A DNA stretch of 64,000 bases from Centipeda artemidis DSM 19719. GTDB taxonomy: Bacteria; Bacillota; Negativicutes; Selenomonadales; Selenomonadaceae. The stretch spans positions 1 through 64,000 of the forward strand of contig NZ_AUFU01000008.1 in NCBI RefSeq assembly GCF_000426665.1, read 5' to 3'. Made by a program: the position numbers and the translations under genes. The notes below the pieces were generated by a model that was given only the letters and a program-made list of their open reading frames with translations, ran no database searches and was not told where the DNA came from. Positions 35,538 to 44,210 of the stretch are shown in pieces. Numbering within the stretch: position 1 is the first letter of the stretch; every line of letters begins with the position of its first letter.

Positions 35538-35546
35538 TGCTATAAT
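35538..35546 (+). promoter_or_regulatory. Extended -10 promoter for tex
   Basis: The plus strand reads TGCTATAAT, 36 bases ahead of the tex start codon. No -35 hexamer at a normal distance. Confidence 0.65.
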
Positions 35547-35581
35547 GTAGGACATTGACGAATGAAGAAAGGTTTGATTTC

Positions 35582-37783
35582 ATGCGTATTTCCGACATTC
35601 CTGCCGTCATCGCAAAAGAGCTTTCCGTCCGTCCGCAGCAAATCGATGCGGTCATCACGCTCCTAGACGACGGGAACACGATCCCCTTCATTGCCCGCTA
35701 CCGCAAGGAAGCAACAGGATCACTCGATGATGAAACGCTGCGCAGTGTCGAGACACGGCTGAGCTATCTGCGCGGTCTCGTCAAACGACAGGAGGAAGTC
35801 CTCGCGCGCATCGAGGAGCAGGGCAAACTCACGGACGAGCTGCGCGCCGCCGTTGAAGCGGCGGAAAAACTGCAAACGCTGGAGGATCTCTATCGCCCCT
35901 ACAAGCAAAAGAAGCGTACGCGGGCGTCGGTCGCACGGGCGCGCGGACTGGAACCGCTCGCAGACGCCATGCTCGTGCAGAAGGAAACAACCGGGACGCC
36001 CGAGGAGTACGCCGCCGCCTTTGTAAATCCCGCGCAGGAGGTACGGGCGCCGGCAGACGCACTCGCGGGTGCGCGCGATATTCTCGCCGAGACCATCATG
36101 GACGACGCATCGCTGCGCTCGCAGATGCGTGAATATTTTTGGAAAAATGCCGTCCTTGAGACGGCGCTGGACGCGGCGTCGGAGGACGCGCAGACATTCC
36201 AAATGTACGACAAGTACAGCGAACCCGTGCGCACGCTGCCGTCGCACCGCATCCTCGCCATCAACCGCGGTGAGAAGAAAAGCTGTCTCACCGTACGCGT
36301 CAATATCGAACACGAGAAAAATATCGAAACGATTGCTCGCCGTATCCTCCGGCAGCCTTCTATCTTTACCGCGGAGCTGCGCGCCGCCGTCGAGGACGGG
36401 TATAAACGCCTGCTCCTCCCCGCGCTGGAGCGCGAGCTGCGCGCGCGTCTCACCGAAGAGGCGGAGGAAAAGGCAATCAAAATCTTTGGTCAAAACCTGA
36501 AACAATTGCTCCTCCAACCGCCGCTCGCAGGACATGTCGTCATGGGGCTCGATCCCGGCTACCGCACGGGCTGCAAGGTCGCCGTCGTCGACGCGACAGG
36601 GCATGTCCGCGCAAGCGGCGTCGTGCAGGTCACGCAGAGCGATGCCGCCCGCCGCGCCGCCGCACAGCAGCTTCTCAGTCTCATCAAGGAGCACGGCGTC
36701 ACGCTCATCTCCATCGGCAACGGCACGGCTTCCTACGAGACGGAGCAGTTCACCGCAGCCCTCATCCGCGACAACAACCTCGCGAACGTCCACTACCTCA
36801 TCACGAACGAAGCGGGCGCATCCGTCTACTCCGCATCGGCGCTCGCAAAAGAGGAGCTGCCGGACTACGACGTGACGATTCGCGGCGCCGTCTCCATCGC
36901 GCGCCGCGTGCAGGATCCCTTGGCGGAGCTGGTCAAAATCGATCCGCAGGCGATCGGCGTCGGTCAGTATCAGCACGACGTCAGTCAAAAGGAACTCAAA
37001 GAGACGCTCGACGCCACCGTCGAGGATGCCGTCAACCACGTCGGCGTCGATCTCAACACGGCGTCCCCCGCCCTGCTCGGGCGCATCGCGGGCATCAATG
37101 CCGCCATCGCAAAGAACATCGTCGCATACCGCAACGAGCACGGCAAATTCACGAACCGCAGCACCCTGCACAAGGTCTCTCGTCTCGGCGACGCGGCGTT
37201 TACCCAGTGTGCAGGCTTTCTGCGCATCCGCGCGGGCGAAACGCCGCTCGACGATACGTCCGTACACCCCGAGTCCTATAACCTCGCGCGCGCCCTGCTC
37301 AGGGAGCTGTGCGCCGCGGAAGGCGATCTCACCGACCGTGCCGCACTCCCTGCCCTCGCGCTCAAAATTGCGCAAACGGACGCCGCTGCCCTTGCAAAGA
37401 AGCTCGGCGCAGGCGTTCCGACGGTCACGGACATCCTCAAGGCGCTCGCCCGTCCGGGACGCGACCCGCGCGAAGATCTGCCCGCACCGCTCACACGGCA
37501 AAACATCGTGAAGCTCTCCGACCTCGCCGTCGGCACCATCCTGCGCGGAACCGTACGCAACATCACGGATTTCGGCGCATTCATCGACATCGGACTGAAA
37601 CAGGCGGGGCTGCTCCACATCTCCGAAATGAGCGGACGCCGCGTGCGGCATCCGCTTGACGTCCTTTCGGTCGGCGACGTGCTCGACGTCATGATCATCA
37701 GCATTGACGAAACGCGCGGACGCATCGGACTTTCGCTCAAACAACTGCAAATGCAACGTGAAAAGGAAAAGAAACGCGCATGA
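35582..37783 (+). CDS. tex: Transcription accessory protein Tex (S1 RNA-binding)
   Basis: A 733-residue Tex protein. The N-terminal helical part begins ISDIPAVIAKELSVRPQQ and DGNTIPFIARYRKEATGSLDDE; the YqgF/RNase H-like domain has GLDPGYRTGCKVAVVD near residue 320; helix-hairpin-helix motifs lie near 490-560 (NTASPALLGRIAGINAAIAKNIV); the C-terminal S1 domain is GTILRGTVRNITDFGAFIDIG through HISEMSG. It binds RNA and is thought to aid ribosome or transcription-complex rescue. ATG 35582 follows AAAGG; the frame is open 9 codons farther upstream. The stop overlaps the next gene by 4 bases. Confidence 0.96.
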   Translation: MRISDIPAVIAKELSVRPQQIDAVITLLDDGNTIPFIARYRKEATGSLDDETLRSVETRLSYLRGLVKRQEEVLARIEEQGKLTDELRAAVEAAEKLQTLEDLYRPYKQKKRTRASVARARGLEPLADAMLVQKETTGTPEEYAAAFVNPAQEVRAPADALAGARDILAETIMDDASLRSQMREYFWKNAVLETALDAASEDAQTFQMYDKYSEPVRTLPSHRILAINRGEKKSCLTVRVNIEHEKNIETIARRILRQPSIFTAELRAAVEDGYKRLLLPALERELRARLTEEAEEKAIKIFGQNLKQLLLQPPLAGHVVMGLDPGYRTGCKVAVVDATGHVRASGVVQVTQSDAARRAAAQQLLSLIKEHGVTLISIGNGTASYETEQFTAALIRDNNLANVHYLITNEAGASVYSASALAKEELPDYDVTIRGAVSIARRVQDPLAELVKIDPQAIGVGQYQHDVSQKELKETLDATVEDAVNHVGVDLNTASPALLGRIAGINAAIAKNIVAYRNEHGKFTNRSTLHKVSRLGDAAFTQCAGFLRIRAGETPLDDTSVHPESYNLARALLRELCAAEGDLTDRAALPALALKIAQTDAAALAKKLGAGVPTVTDILKALARPGRDPREDLPAPLTRQNIVKLSDLAVGTILRGTVRNITDFGAFIDIGLKQAGLLHISEMSGRRVRHPLDVLSVGDVLDVMIISIDETRGRIGLSLKQLQMQREKEKKRA

Positions 37784-39567
37784 CACTCTTAGAACGTACC
37801 GTTCGGGACATCAAGGTTCCCGATCCGACGATTTCCGAAGGGATCAAAGAATCCCTCCTCACCCATCACCGCATCGATTTTGGACGTCTCACGGACGCCC
37901 TCGTCCGCTATATCCGCATCACGGGCGAGCGGCATCCCGCACCGCCGCAGACGAGTGTCGTCATCTCCTGCGCCGATCACGGCGTTGCCGCGGAGAGCGT
38001 CAGCGCCTATCCGCCCGAGACGACGCTCAACATGATGTGCAACTACCTCGTCGCACACGGCGGCGCCGCGAACGCGGTGGCGAATTATGCAAATGCAAAT
38101 CTCATCGTCGCCGATCTGGGCGTCAATGCCGATACCGCTCATATCCCGGGTCTCGTGCACCGCAGCATCGCGCGCGGCACGCAGAACATGACACAGGGCG
38201 CAGCAATGACGCGTGCGCAGGCAATCAAAGCCGTCGAGGCGGGCATAGAGCTTGCGGGCATCTGCGCCGACCGCGGCGATCGCTGCATCCTCCCGGGCGA
38301 AATGGGCATCTCCAACACAACCTCGAGCGCCGCTATCGTCGCCGCGATTCTAGGGCTCTCTCCCGAGGAGGTCACGGGACGCGGCGCGAACATCTCGGAC
38401 GCGCGTCTTGCGCATAAGATCGAGATCGTCCGTCGTGCGCTCGCGGTCAATACGCCCGATCCTGCGGACGGGCTCGACGTCCTCAGGAAAGTCGGCGGAT
38501 TTGAACTCGGATGCATTGCGGGCATCATCCTCGGCGCCGCCGCCCGCCGTATGCTCGTCATCCTTGACGGTGCAAACACGACCTCCGCCGCACTCGTCGC
38601 CCACGTACTTTGCCCCGACTGCGCATATTACCTGCTCGCCTCGCACGGCTCGCTGACCGAGCTGTCTCAGCCGCACGCGCTGCGCCGGCTCGGACTCACG
38701 CCCATGCTGCGGCTCGACATCCGCCTGAGCGAGGCGGCGGGATCGTCCATCGCACTTGACCATCTCCGACAAATGCTGTGCGTGTGGGATGCGCTCGACG
38801 GCAAAACCGCAGGTGCGGACGGCATTCACCCCGCCGTGCTCGAATCGGACGCGAACGCCGACGAGAGCGACAATATACGGCTCAAAATTCTCTCGCCGGA
38901 CGGGGCGGCAATAGACGCCTGTCAATATCGTTTGGACAACCTCGCAAAGCCCATTCACAGCCTCGGCTATCTCGAACGGATCGCTGTCGTTCTCGCAGGT
39001 GCAATGAGAACCCCGCAGCCACCCGTCGATACAAAGGCTGTGCTCATCCTCGCCGTCCGCGACACCGCGCTGCCTGCGCCGCAGAGTACCGCGCTTGTGG
39101 CGATGTGCTCATATGCCGGCATCCCCATATATGTCCTGCCGCTCCCGGATGAAATAACGGAGAGCGCACTCATCCGTCTGCATCGGAGCATCGAGCGCAT
39201 TGCCAAAGATGCCCCCATCCTCTTGATCGGCATGGAAGAGGACGGTTCCCCCGACCTGCGCATCGCATCGACGATCATGACAGCCGCCGCCAACGCGCGC
39301 AGTCTCATCATCCCCGCCGACGAGCCGACCGAAGACCGCGCCTGCCGGGTCTGCGAACCGTATCGCACCGTCGCCCCCTATATCCTCCATATCTTTTCCG
39401 ATATGATCAAACTTGATGCCAATCCTCCCATCGGCACCGCGGGATCGCTCGCGTTCGGCATCATACGCGCCGCCCTGCACATACTGAACGATATGAAAAC
39501 CTTCACCGAAGCGAATGTCGCCGTCGCCATCGACGGCGCGGGCGCGGGCAGACAGGTACGTGATTAA
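37780..39567 (+). CDS. Tandem CobT-like base phosphoribosyltransferase (fused ArsA/ArsB-like)
   Basis: A 595-residue protein, far longer than CobT (about 350). Residues 1-375 are a CobT domain: SCADHGVAAESVSAYPPETT, GEMGISNTTSSAA, LDGANTTSAALVAHVL, and the catalytic glutamate at residue 318 in LDIRLSEAAGSSIALDHL. From residue 384 a second, shorter CobT-like domain starts with the family N-terminal motif RLDNLAKPIHSLGYLERIAV and ends IGTAGSLAFGIIRAALHILN and MKTFTEANV, matching CobT start and end but without the glutamate. CobT activates the lower-ligand base of cobamides. The layout recalls ArsA/ArsB of Sporomusa ovata, which act as a pair on phenol and p-cresol. It overlaps tex by 4 bases (ATGA). 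Confidence 0.85.
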   Translation: MTLLERTVRDIKVPDPTISEGIKESLLTHHRIDFGRLTDALVRYIRITGERHPAPPQTSVVISCADHGVAAESVSAYPPETTLNMMCNYLVAHGGAANAVANYANANLIVADLGVNADTAHIPGLVHRSIARGTQNMTQGAAMTRAQAIKAVEAGIELAGICADRGDRCILPGEMGISNTTSSAAIVAAILGLSPEEVTGRGANISDARLAHKIEIVRRALAVNTPDPADGLDVLRKVGGFELGCIAGIILGAAARRMLVILDGANTTSAALVAHVLCPDCAYYLLASHGSLTELSQPHALRRLGLTPMLRLDIRLSEAAGSSIALDHLRQMLCVWDALDGKTAGADGIHPAVLESDANADESDNIRLKILSPDGAAIDACQYRLDNLAKPIHSLGYLERIAVVLAGAMRTPQPPVDTKAVLILAVRDTALPAPQSTALVAMCSYAGIPIYVLPLPDEITESALIRLHRSIERIAKDAPILLIGMEEDGSPDLRIASTIMTAAANARSLIIPADEPTEDRACRVCEPYRTVAPYILHIFSDMIKLDANPPIGTAGSLAFGIIRAALHILNDMKTFTEANVAVAIDGAGAGRQVRD

Positions 39568-39575
39568 TAAAATAG

Positions 39576-39625
39576 AAAAGGCTATTGTATAAACACATGA
39601 TTTTGCATCTGTACAATAGCCTTTT
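39576..39625. terminator. Bidirectional terminator between the CobT-like gene and the unknown 302-residue gene
   Basis: Perfect 14-bp arms AAAAGGCTATTGTA (39576-39589) and TACAATAGCCTTTT (39612-39625) with T-runs on both sides, lying between two converging genes. Confidence 0.85.
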
Positions 39626-39640
39626 TGAATGGTGAAACTG

Positions 39641-40549
39641 TTATACTTCCACTTCAAGCTGTCCGCGGCGAAAGACTTTGCCGATGGTGCCGAATTGGAA
39701 GGTGGCGGTTTCTTTGACGGTGAATCTGCCGTAGACGGTGCCGGGGCGGTAATTGGAGTTGAACGCTTCGCGCATTCCACCCGCGATGTGCATCTCCTCG
39801 CCGTAGACGAGGAAGGGATTCGGCACGACGGCGAAGAGGTTGTTGCCGAGCGGCATTCCCCAGTAGTCGGCGTCGCGCGGCAGCGTGACCGCGACGAAGC
39901 GCGGCTCGAGCTCGGGACGGCTGAGACGAAGCTGCATGTTCGTGCACTTCATGCCCTGCACTTCATATTGTTTGATGAAGTCGTCCTGTGCTTTTTTCTT
40001 TTGGAACATAGTTCCCTGCACGTCGTAGAGTGCGTTGTAGCCGGCGATGTAGTCCGCCGTGCGCTCTGCGGGTGTTTTTTCACGCAGTTCGCGCGGCGGT
40101 GTCTGCGGGAGCGCGGCGGCATCAGCGGTCTTTTTCCGTACGGCTTCGTTCTGCTTTGCGCGGTCGCTCTGCACGGGTTCTTTCCCGCCCGTAGCGCGGG
40201 CATAGCTGCCGGCGGCGCGCGCCATGGCGTTCGTTAGGCTGTCCTGCACGCTCTCCGCGGTCTTTTCGGGCGGCGGCTCCGCGCCGTAGGCACGGGCGAG
40301 GTCGCGCTTTAGTTCCTCATCGAGGAGGTCGCTGACGGAGGAAAGGACGCCCGTGTCGGCATCTTTGGAGACAGGGGGCGCGAACGCCGGTTTTTGCGCG
40401 GTAAATTTAGCGCAGACTTCTCCGCTCTCGAGCGATTCGATCCGCCGGATGAGCTCGTCCATGCGGCTTTGCTGACGCAGTACCAGTTTTTCGAGCAGGA
40501 TCACGCGCCGCGCGAGTTCCTGCATCGGTGTGAGTTCGTCCGTCCCCAT
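39641..40549 (-). CDS. Conserved-looking protein of unknown function with N-terminal coiled coil
   Basis: A 302-residue soluble protein I do not recognise. Residues 10-45 form a coiled coil (ELARRVILLEKLVLRQQSRM, then IRRIESLES). Residues about 50-165 are low-complexity and charged, rich in Ala, Lys and Pro. The C-terminal 100 residues look folded and beta-rich (LEPRFVAVTLPRDADYWGMP, LFAVVPNPFLVYGEEMHIAG, VYGRFTVKETATFQFGTIG). No signal peptide or membrane segment. It is the last gene of the operon with fabK, ispF and ispD, 19 bases behind fabK, and ends 15 bases from the shared terminator. Confidence 0.75.
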   Translation of the reverse strand: MGTDELTPMQELARRVILLEKLVLRQQSRMDELIRRIESLESGEVCAKFTAQKPAFAPPVSKDADTGVLSSVSDLLDEELKRDLARAYGAEPPPEKTAESVQDSLTNAMARAAGSYARATGGKEPVQSDRAKQNEAVRKKTADAAALPQTPPRELREKTPAERTADYIAGYNALYDVQGTMFQKKKAQDDFIKQYEVQGMKCTNMQLRLSRPELEPRFVAVTLPRDADYWGMPLGNNLFAVVPNPFLVYGEEMHIAGGMREAFNSNYRPGTVYGRFTVKETATFQFGTIGKVFRRGQLEVEV

Positions 40550-40568
40550 GCTCCGCCCCTATATGCCG

Positions 40569-41513
40569 TTAGAGTTCGATCTTCTGCGCGTTTGCGAGGG
40601 TTTCCTTTGCCTCGCGGACGATGCGCTCGATAATGGTCTGCACCGGCTCGATCTCGCGCAGGAGGGTAAGCGTCTCGCCCGCCTGTACCATGCCGTTGAC
40701 GACGTCGCCGTCGACGGCGGCAAGCTTGTTCGTGCCGGTGGCGCGGTCGAGCAGTTCCTGTTTCGTCGCTTTGCCGGAGAATTCGAGCGCGACGAAGTCC
40801 TCGGAGAATTTATTCTTCACGCCGCGCACAGAGCCACCGATGGTGCTCCCGGTGACGATGGTGTCGGTGTCGACGGATGCGATCAGTTTTTCCTTGACGT
40901 TCGGATGCACGACGCACTCCTCGGCGATGAGGAAGCGCGTGCCCATCTGCACACCCGCCGCGCCCATGAGGAGGGCTGCCGCGAGTCCGCGTCCGTCGCC
41001 GAAGCCGCCCGCCATGACGACGGGGAGCGAAACCTCGGGGATGACCTGCTCCATGAGCGGCATGGTCGAGAGGACGCCGATGTGTCCGCCCGCCTCCATG
41101 CCCTCGACGACGATGGCGTCGGCGCCCTTCTCCTCGACACGCTTTGCGAGCTTGACGCTCGGGACGACAGGGATGACCTTCACGCCCGCGGCGTGGAATT
41201 TTTCAAAATACGGGACGGGGTTGCCTGCGCCGAGTGTGACGAATGCGGGTTTTTCCTCGCAGATGACGTCGACGATCTCGTCCTTGTTCGGCGCCATGAG
41301 CATGACGTTGACGCCGAACGGGCGATCCGTGAGACTGCGGCAGCGGCGAATCTCATCGCGCGTGTACTCGGTGGTACGTCCGCCCGTCGAGATGATGCCT
41401 GCGCCGCCCGCGTTCGAGACGGCAGAGGCGAGATTTGCCTCTGAGATCCATGCCATGCCGCCCTGCAAAATGGGAACCTCGATGCCGAGCAGTTCCTTTA
41501 ACCGATTTGCCAT
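40569..41513 (-). CDS. fabK: FMN-dependent enoyl-ACP reductase FabK
   Basis: A 314-residue TIM-barrel flavoprotein. It begins LKELLGIEVPILQGGMAWIS, has GGAGIISTGG, FGVNVMLMAPN, the catalytic-loop histidine in VVEGMEAGGHIG and phosphate-binding MAGGFGDGRGLAAAL plus GVQMGTRFL. These match FabK, the last step of fatty acid chain elongation in streptococci, clostridia and Negativicutes; the related nitronate monooxygenases share the fold but the overall pattern favours FabK. It lies 20 bases behind ispF. No other fab gene is nearby. Confidence 0.9.
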   Translation of the reverse strand: MANRLKELLGIEVPILQGGMAWISEANLASAVSNAGGAGIISTGGRTTEYTRDEIRRCRSLTDRPFGVNVMLMAPNKDEIVDVICEEKPAFVTLGAGNPVPYFEKFHAAGVKVIPVVPSVKLAKRVEEKGADAIVVEGMEAGGHIGVLSTMPLMEQVIPEVSLPVVMAGGFGDGRGLAAALLMGAAGVQMGTRFLIAEECVVHPNVKEKLIASVDTDTIVTGSTIGGSVRGVKNKFSEDFVALEFSGKATKQELLDRATGTNKLAAVDGDVVNGMVQAGETLTLLREIEPVQTIIERIVREAKETLANAQKIEL

Positions 41514-41533
41514 ATGTATACCTCCATATTTCC

Positions 41534-42010
41534 TTATACACGCTCAACGCCTGCGATGGCGTAAGCGGACATCCCTTCTCCTGCGCCCGTAAAGCCGAGC
41601 CGTTCCTCCGTGGTCGCCTTGACGTTGACGTCCTCGACAGCGATGCCGAGACGCTGTGCGATATTGCCGCGCATCTCGTCGATGTACGGGCGCAGCTTCG
41701 GCGCCTGTGCGACGACGGTGGCGTCGACGTTGCCGATGGCAAAGCCCGCGCCGCGCACGATCCGCGCGACCTCTGCGAGCAATACGCCGCTGTCGGCACC
41801 CGCATAGCGCGCGTCCGTGTCGGGGAAATGCAGCCCGATGTCGCCGAGCGCCGCTGCGCCGAGGAGTGCGTCGGAGACGGCGTGCAGCAGCACGTCGGCA
41901 TCCGAATGACCGAGCAGTCCCTTATTGTGCGGGATGTCAACCCCGCCGATGACGAGACGCCGCCCCTCAACGAGTTGATGTACATCGTAGCCGATGCCGA
42001 ATCGTGTCAT
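41534..42010 (-). CDS. ispF: 2-C-methyl-D-erythritol 2,4-cyclodiphosphate synthase
   Basis: A 158-residue IspF trimer subunit. [24 protein letters not shown] holds the zinc-binding Asp and His, [28 protein letters not shown] carries the signature with the third zinc histidine, and the C-terminus has [20 protein letters not shown]. It closes the cyclodiphosphate ring in the MEP isoprenoid pathway. The start overlaps ispD by 4 bases, so the two are coupled. Confidence 0.97.
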   Translation of the reverse strand: MTRFGIGYDVHQLVEGRRLVIGGVDIPHNKGLLGHSDADVLLHAVSDALLGAAALGDIGLHFPDTDARYAGADSGVLLAEVARIVRGAGFAIGNVDATVVAQAPKLRPYIDEMRGNIAQRLGIAVEDVNVKATTEERLGFTGAGEGMSAYAIAGVERV

Positions 42011-42777
42011 TCTTCCTCCCCTTTCCGACAGCGGACGACGCCGCCGAGCAGCCGTTTTGCCTCGTGGACAGCCGTTTTCATCAGCTCGCCCGCGCCCATG
42101 TCGTTACGCAGGATCGCCTCGGCGACCACCATGTCCTCGGGCGTTGTGACCTTGATGTTGCTGTACTCCCCTCTGACGATGCGCACGGGAACGCCGAGAC
42201 GCTCGACGAGGCTCGCGTCGTCCGTGCCGAGGAAGCCGTCCTCGTCCGCCTTGCGGTTCGCCTCCATCAGGATGTCCTTGCGGAATCCCTGTGGTGTCTG
42301 CACCTGCCAAAGGGAGCTGCGCGGCGGCGTCGCGGCGACGGTGCCGTCCTCCGCGGCGATCTTGATCGTGTTCTTCTCGGGGACGGCGATGATCGCCGCG
42401 CCCTCGGCGCGCACGACGCGGATCAGCTCTTCGATGGTATCGCGGCGGATGAGCGGACGCGCGGCGTCGTGTACGAGCACGATGTCCGCCTCCTCCGAGA
42501 CGAGCGCAAGCCCGTTGCGGATGGAGTACTGCCGCTCCGTGCCGCCCTCGACGACGCGCCACGGGGCAAGCCCCTTGACACGCCCGAGGAGGCTCGTCAC
42601 CGGCTCGACCTCATCCGCGCCGACAGCGACGATGAGCTCGCCGACGTCCGGCACTTTGGAAAACGTGAGCAGTGTGCGCAGCAGCATCGGCTTGCCAGCG
42701 AGCGTTAAAAAGACTTTGTTCAGCCCCACCTGCATCCGATGCGCCTGCCCTGCCGCAGGAAAAACCACACTAACCAT
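42007..42777 (-). CDS. ispD: 2-C-methyl-D-erythritol 4-phosphate cytidylyltransferase
   Basis: A 256-residue nucleotidyltransferase. The N-terminal [20 protein letters not shown] is the CTP-binding glycine-rich loop (AAGxxxRM), [19 protein letters not shown] is the family signature and [19 protein letters not shown] is near the end. It joins CTP to methylerythritol phosphate. ATG 42777 follows GGAAGG. It is 23 bases behind the PIN-TRAM gene and overlaps ispF. Confidence 0.96.
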   Translation of the reverse strand: MVSVVFPAAGQAHRMQVGLNKVFLTLAGKPMLLRTLLTFSKVPDVGELIVAVGADEVEPVTSLLGRVKGLAPWRVVEGGTERQYSIRNGLALVSEEADIVLVHDAARPLIRRDTIEELIRVVRAEGAAIIAVPEKNTIKIAAEDGTVAATPPRSSLWQVQTPQGFRKDILMEANRKADEDGFLGTDDASLVERLGVPVRIVRGEYSNIKVTTPEDMVVAEAILRNDMGAGELMKTAVHEAKRLLGGVVRCRKGEEE

Positions 42778-42800
42778 GTCTCTTCCTTCCCGCGCTAGCG

Positions 42801-43955
42801 TCAGCGCGTCACCTTGGCGAAGATCATGCGTCCCGCCGCTGTCTGGAGCGCAGACGTGACCTCGACCGAGACGATTTCGTTCATGCAGCGGAATCCGCCG
42901 TCCACAACGATCATCGTGCCGTCGTCGAGATATGCGAGCCCCTGCCCGTGCTCTTTGCCCGGGCGTACAATCTGAACGGTCATCACATCTCCCGGTATGG
43001 CGACCGGCTTTACGGCGTTGGACAGCGCGTTGATGTTGAGCACGGGGACGCCGCGGAGCTGTGCGACCTTGTTGAGGTTAAAGTCGTTCGTGATGATCTT
43101 GCCGCCGACTTCCTGCGCGAGCTGGAGGAGTTTTGAATCCACCTCGGCGATGTCCTCAAAGTCAACCTCGGTGATCTCCACCTTCATACGAGATTCCTTA
43201 CGAATTTTTTGCAGGATGTCGAGTCCGCGGCGTCCGCGGACGCGTTTCAGCGAGTCCGCCGAGTCCGCGATGTGCTGGAGCTCTTCGAGGACAAAGACGG
43301 GGATGAGGAGCGTGCCCTCAAGAAAGCCCGTCTCGCAGATGTCCGCGATGCGTCCGTCGATGATGACGCTCGTATCGAGCACCTTGTACCCGCGCTCCGT
43401 GCCGCCCTCCCGCTGCGGCATCTGTGCGGGCGCGGGCGTGCGTGCCTCGCGGCTGCGCGCCATCTCGCGCAGAAACCGTGGGAAGAAATCAAAAACCTCC
43501 GCGATCTCCGGACGTTTTTTCACCATGATGTGAACGCCGAGATAGCCGAGCACGATGCTGAACACGATGGGGATGTAATCGCCGACGATAGGGATCGTAG
43601 AAAACGAGTCGCCCAAAAGACGGGCAATGATGAGTCCGATGATCAGCCCTATCGCCCCGGCAATCACGTCGCGGATCGGCATCTTGCCAAGCTGCCCCTC
43701 GACCCAGACGGAAAACCGCCGGAGACGGGTCGTGAAGAACGGGGCGAGCGGATAGCCGACGATGCCGCCGAGCACGGTGCCGACGAGGATGCAGACGAGC
43801 CCCGCGAGCGAGAGCCCGAACACCCCGAGCTCCATCCGCCACAGCGGCGCCGACAGGTAGTCGTTTGCCGTCGGAACAAGCAGCTCAAAGAGCGTCCCGC
43901 CGATGATTGCCGTGATGAGAACGATGAAAAACCGCAATACGCGTTCGAGTAACAA
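42801..43955 (-). CDS. PIN/TRAM-domain membrane protein (YacL-like)
   Basis: A 384-residue protein with four N-terminal membrane segments (residues about 5-25, 38-62, 88-112, 118-138), a PIN domain from about 180 (KVLDTSVIIDGRIADICETG, ITNDFNLNKVAQ) and a C-terminal TRAM domain (VMTVQIVRPGKEHGQGLAYL). Proteins of this YacL type are membrane-held putative RNases; they commonly sit beside ispD-ispF in Firmicutes. I take TTG 43955 as start because AGGAGG lies seven bases before it; earlier in-frame codons give no family N-terminus. It begins the isoprenoid/fabK operon. Confidence 0.92.
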   Translation of the reverse strand: MLLERVLRFFIVLITAIIGGTLFELLVPTANDYLSAPLWRMELGVFGLSLAGLVCILVGTVLGGIVGYPLAPFFTTRLRRFSVWVEGQLGKMPIRDVIAGAIGLIIGLIIARLLGDSFSTIPIVGDYIPIVFSIVLGYLGVHIMVKKRPEIAEVFDFFPRFLREMARSREARTPAPAQMPQREGGTERGYKVLDTSVIIDGRIADICETGFLEGTLLIPVFVLEELQHIADSADSLKRVRGRRGLDILQKIRKESRMKVEITEVDFEDIAEVDSKLLQLAQEVGGKIITNDFNLNKVAQLRGVPVLNINALSNAVKPVAIPGDVMTVQIVRPGKEHGQGLAYLDDGTMIVVDGGFRCMNEIVSVEVTSALQTAAGRMIFAKVTR

Positions 43956-44001
43956 AAATTCACCTCCTTTCCTCCAATAGAAATGAACAATTGACGTTCT
44001 C

Positions 44002-44030
44002 AGTATAATAAAAAAGTTGCATGTTGTCAA
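44002..44030 (-). promoter_or_regulatory. Promoter of the yacL-like/ispDF/fabK operon
   Basis: On the minus strand TTGACA (44025-44030) and TATACT (44002-44007) are spaced by 17 bases, with AAAGGAGG about 35 bases downstream of the -10. Confidence 0.85.
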
Positions 44031-44082
44031 AAGACACATTTACAACAAAAAAGGAAAATTGTATCAAGTTATTCATTTTCTA

Positions 44083-44110
44083 TTGACATCTCTGTCTTAG
44101 TCTCTATAAT
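44083..44110 (+). promoter_or_regulatory. Sigma-70 promoter of exbB-exbD-tonB
   Basis: TTGACA (44083-44088) and TATAAT (44105-44110), both consensus, spaced by 16 bases. The leader to exbB is about 95 bases and carries two operator-like elements listed next. Confidence 0.9.
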
Positions 44111-44123
44111 GATAATCGTATTC
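44105..44123. promoter_or_regulatory. Fur box over the exbB promoter
   Basis: The 19 bases from the -10 box onward match the classical Fur consensus GATAATGATAATCATTATC at 15 of 19 positions, including an unbroken 12-base run. Binding here would block RNA polymerase, so the Ton system is probably iron-repressed. The Fur-family gene at 34941 is a candidate regulator. Confidence 0.75.
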
Positions 44124-44125
44124 AT

Positions 44126-44145
44126 GATACTATTGAGGTAGTATC
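44126..44145. promoter_or_regulatory. Perfect inverted repeat just downstream of the exbB start site
   Basis: GATACTA and TAGTATC are 7-bp perfect arms around TTGAGG, starting 2 bases after the Fur box. It is too weak and lacks T-run for a terminator, so a second operator for another dimeric regulator is the simplest reading. Confidence 0.55.
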
Positions 44146-44210
44146 TATCAATATGGGGCGAATCCGACCCAAGTATGGACGATCTATGTTATATGGAGGA
44201 GTAAAATCAT

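Noticed and set aside
35720-37786. A 688-codon open frame antisense to tex
   Set aside because: It mirrors tex codon by codon, has no ribosome site or recognisable domain and follows from the GC-rich third positions of tex.
44031-44082. A possible riboswitch in the yacL-like/exbB intergenic region
   Set aside because: The region is AT-rich and occupied by two divergent promoters; no conserved riboswitch core or multi-stem layout was seen.
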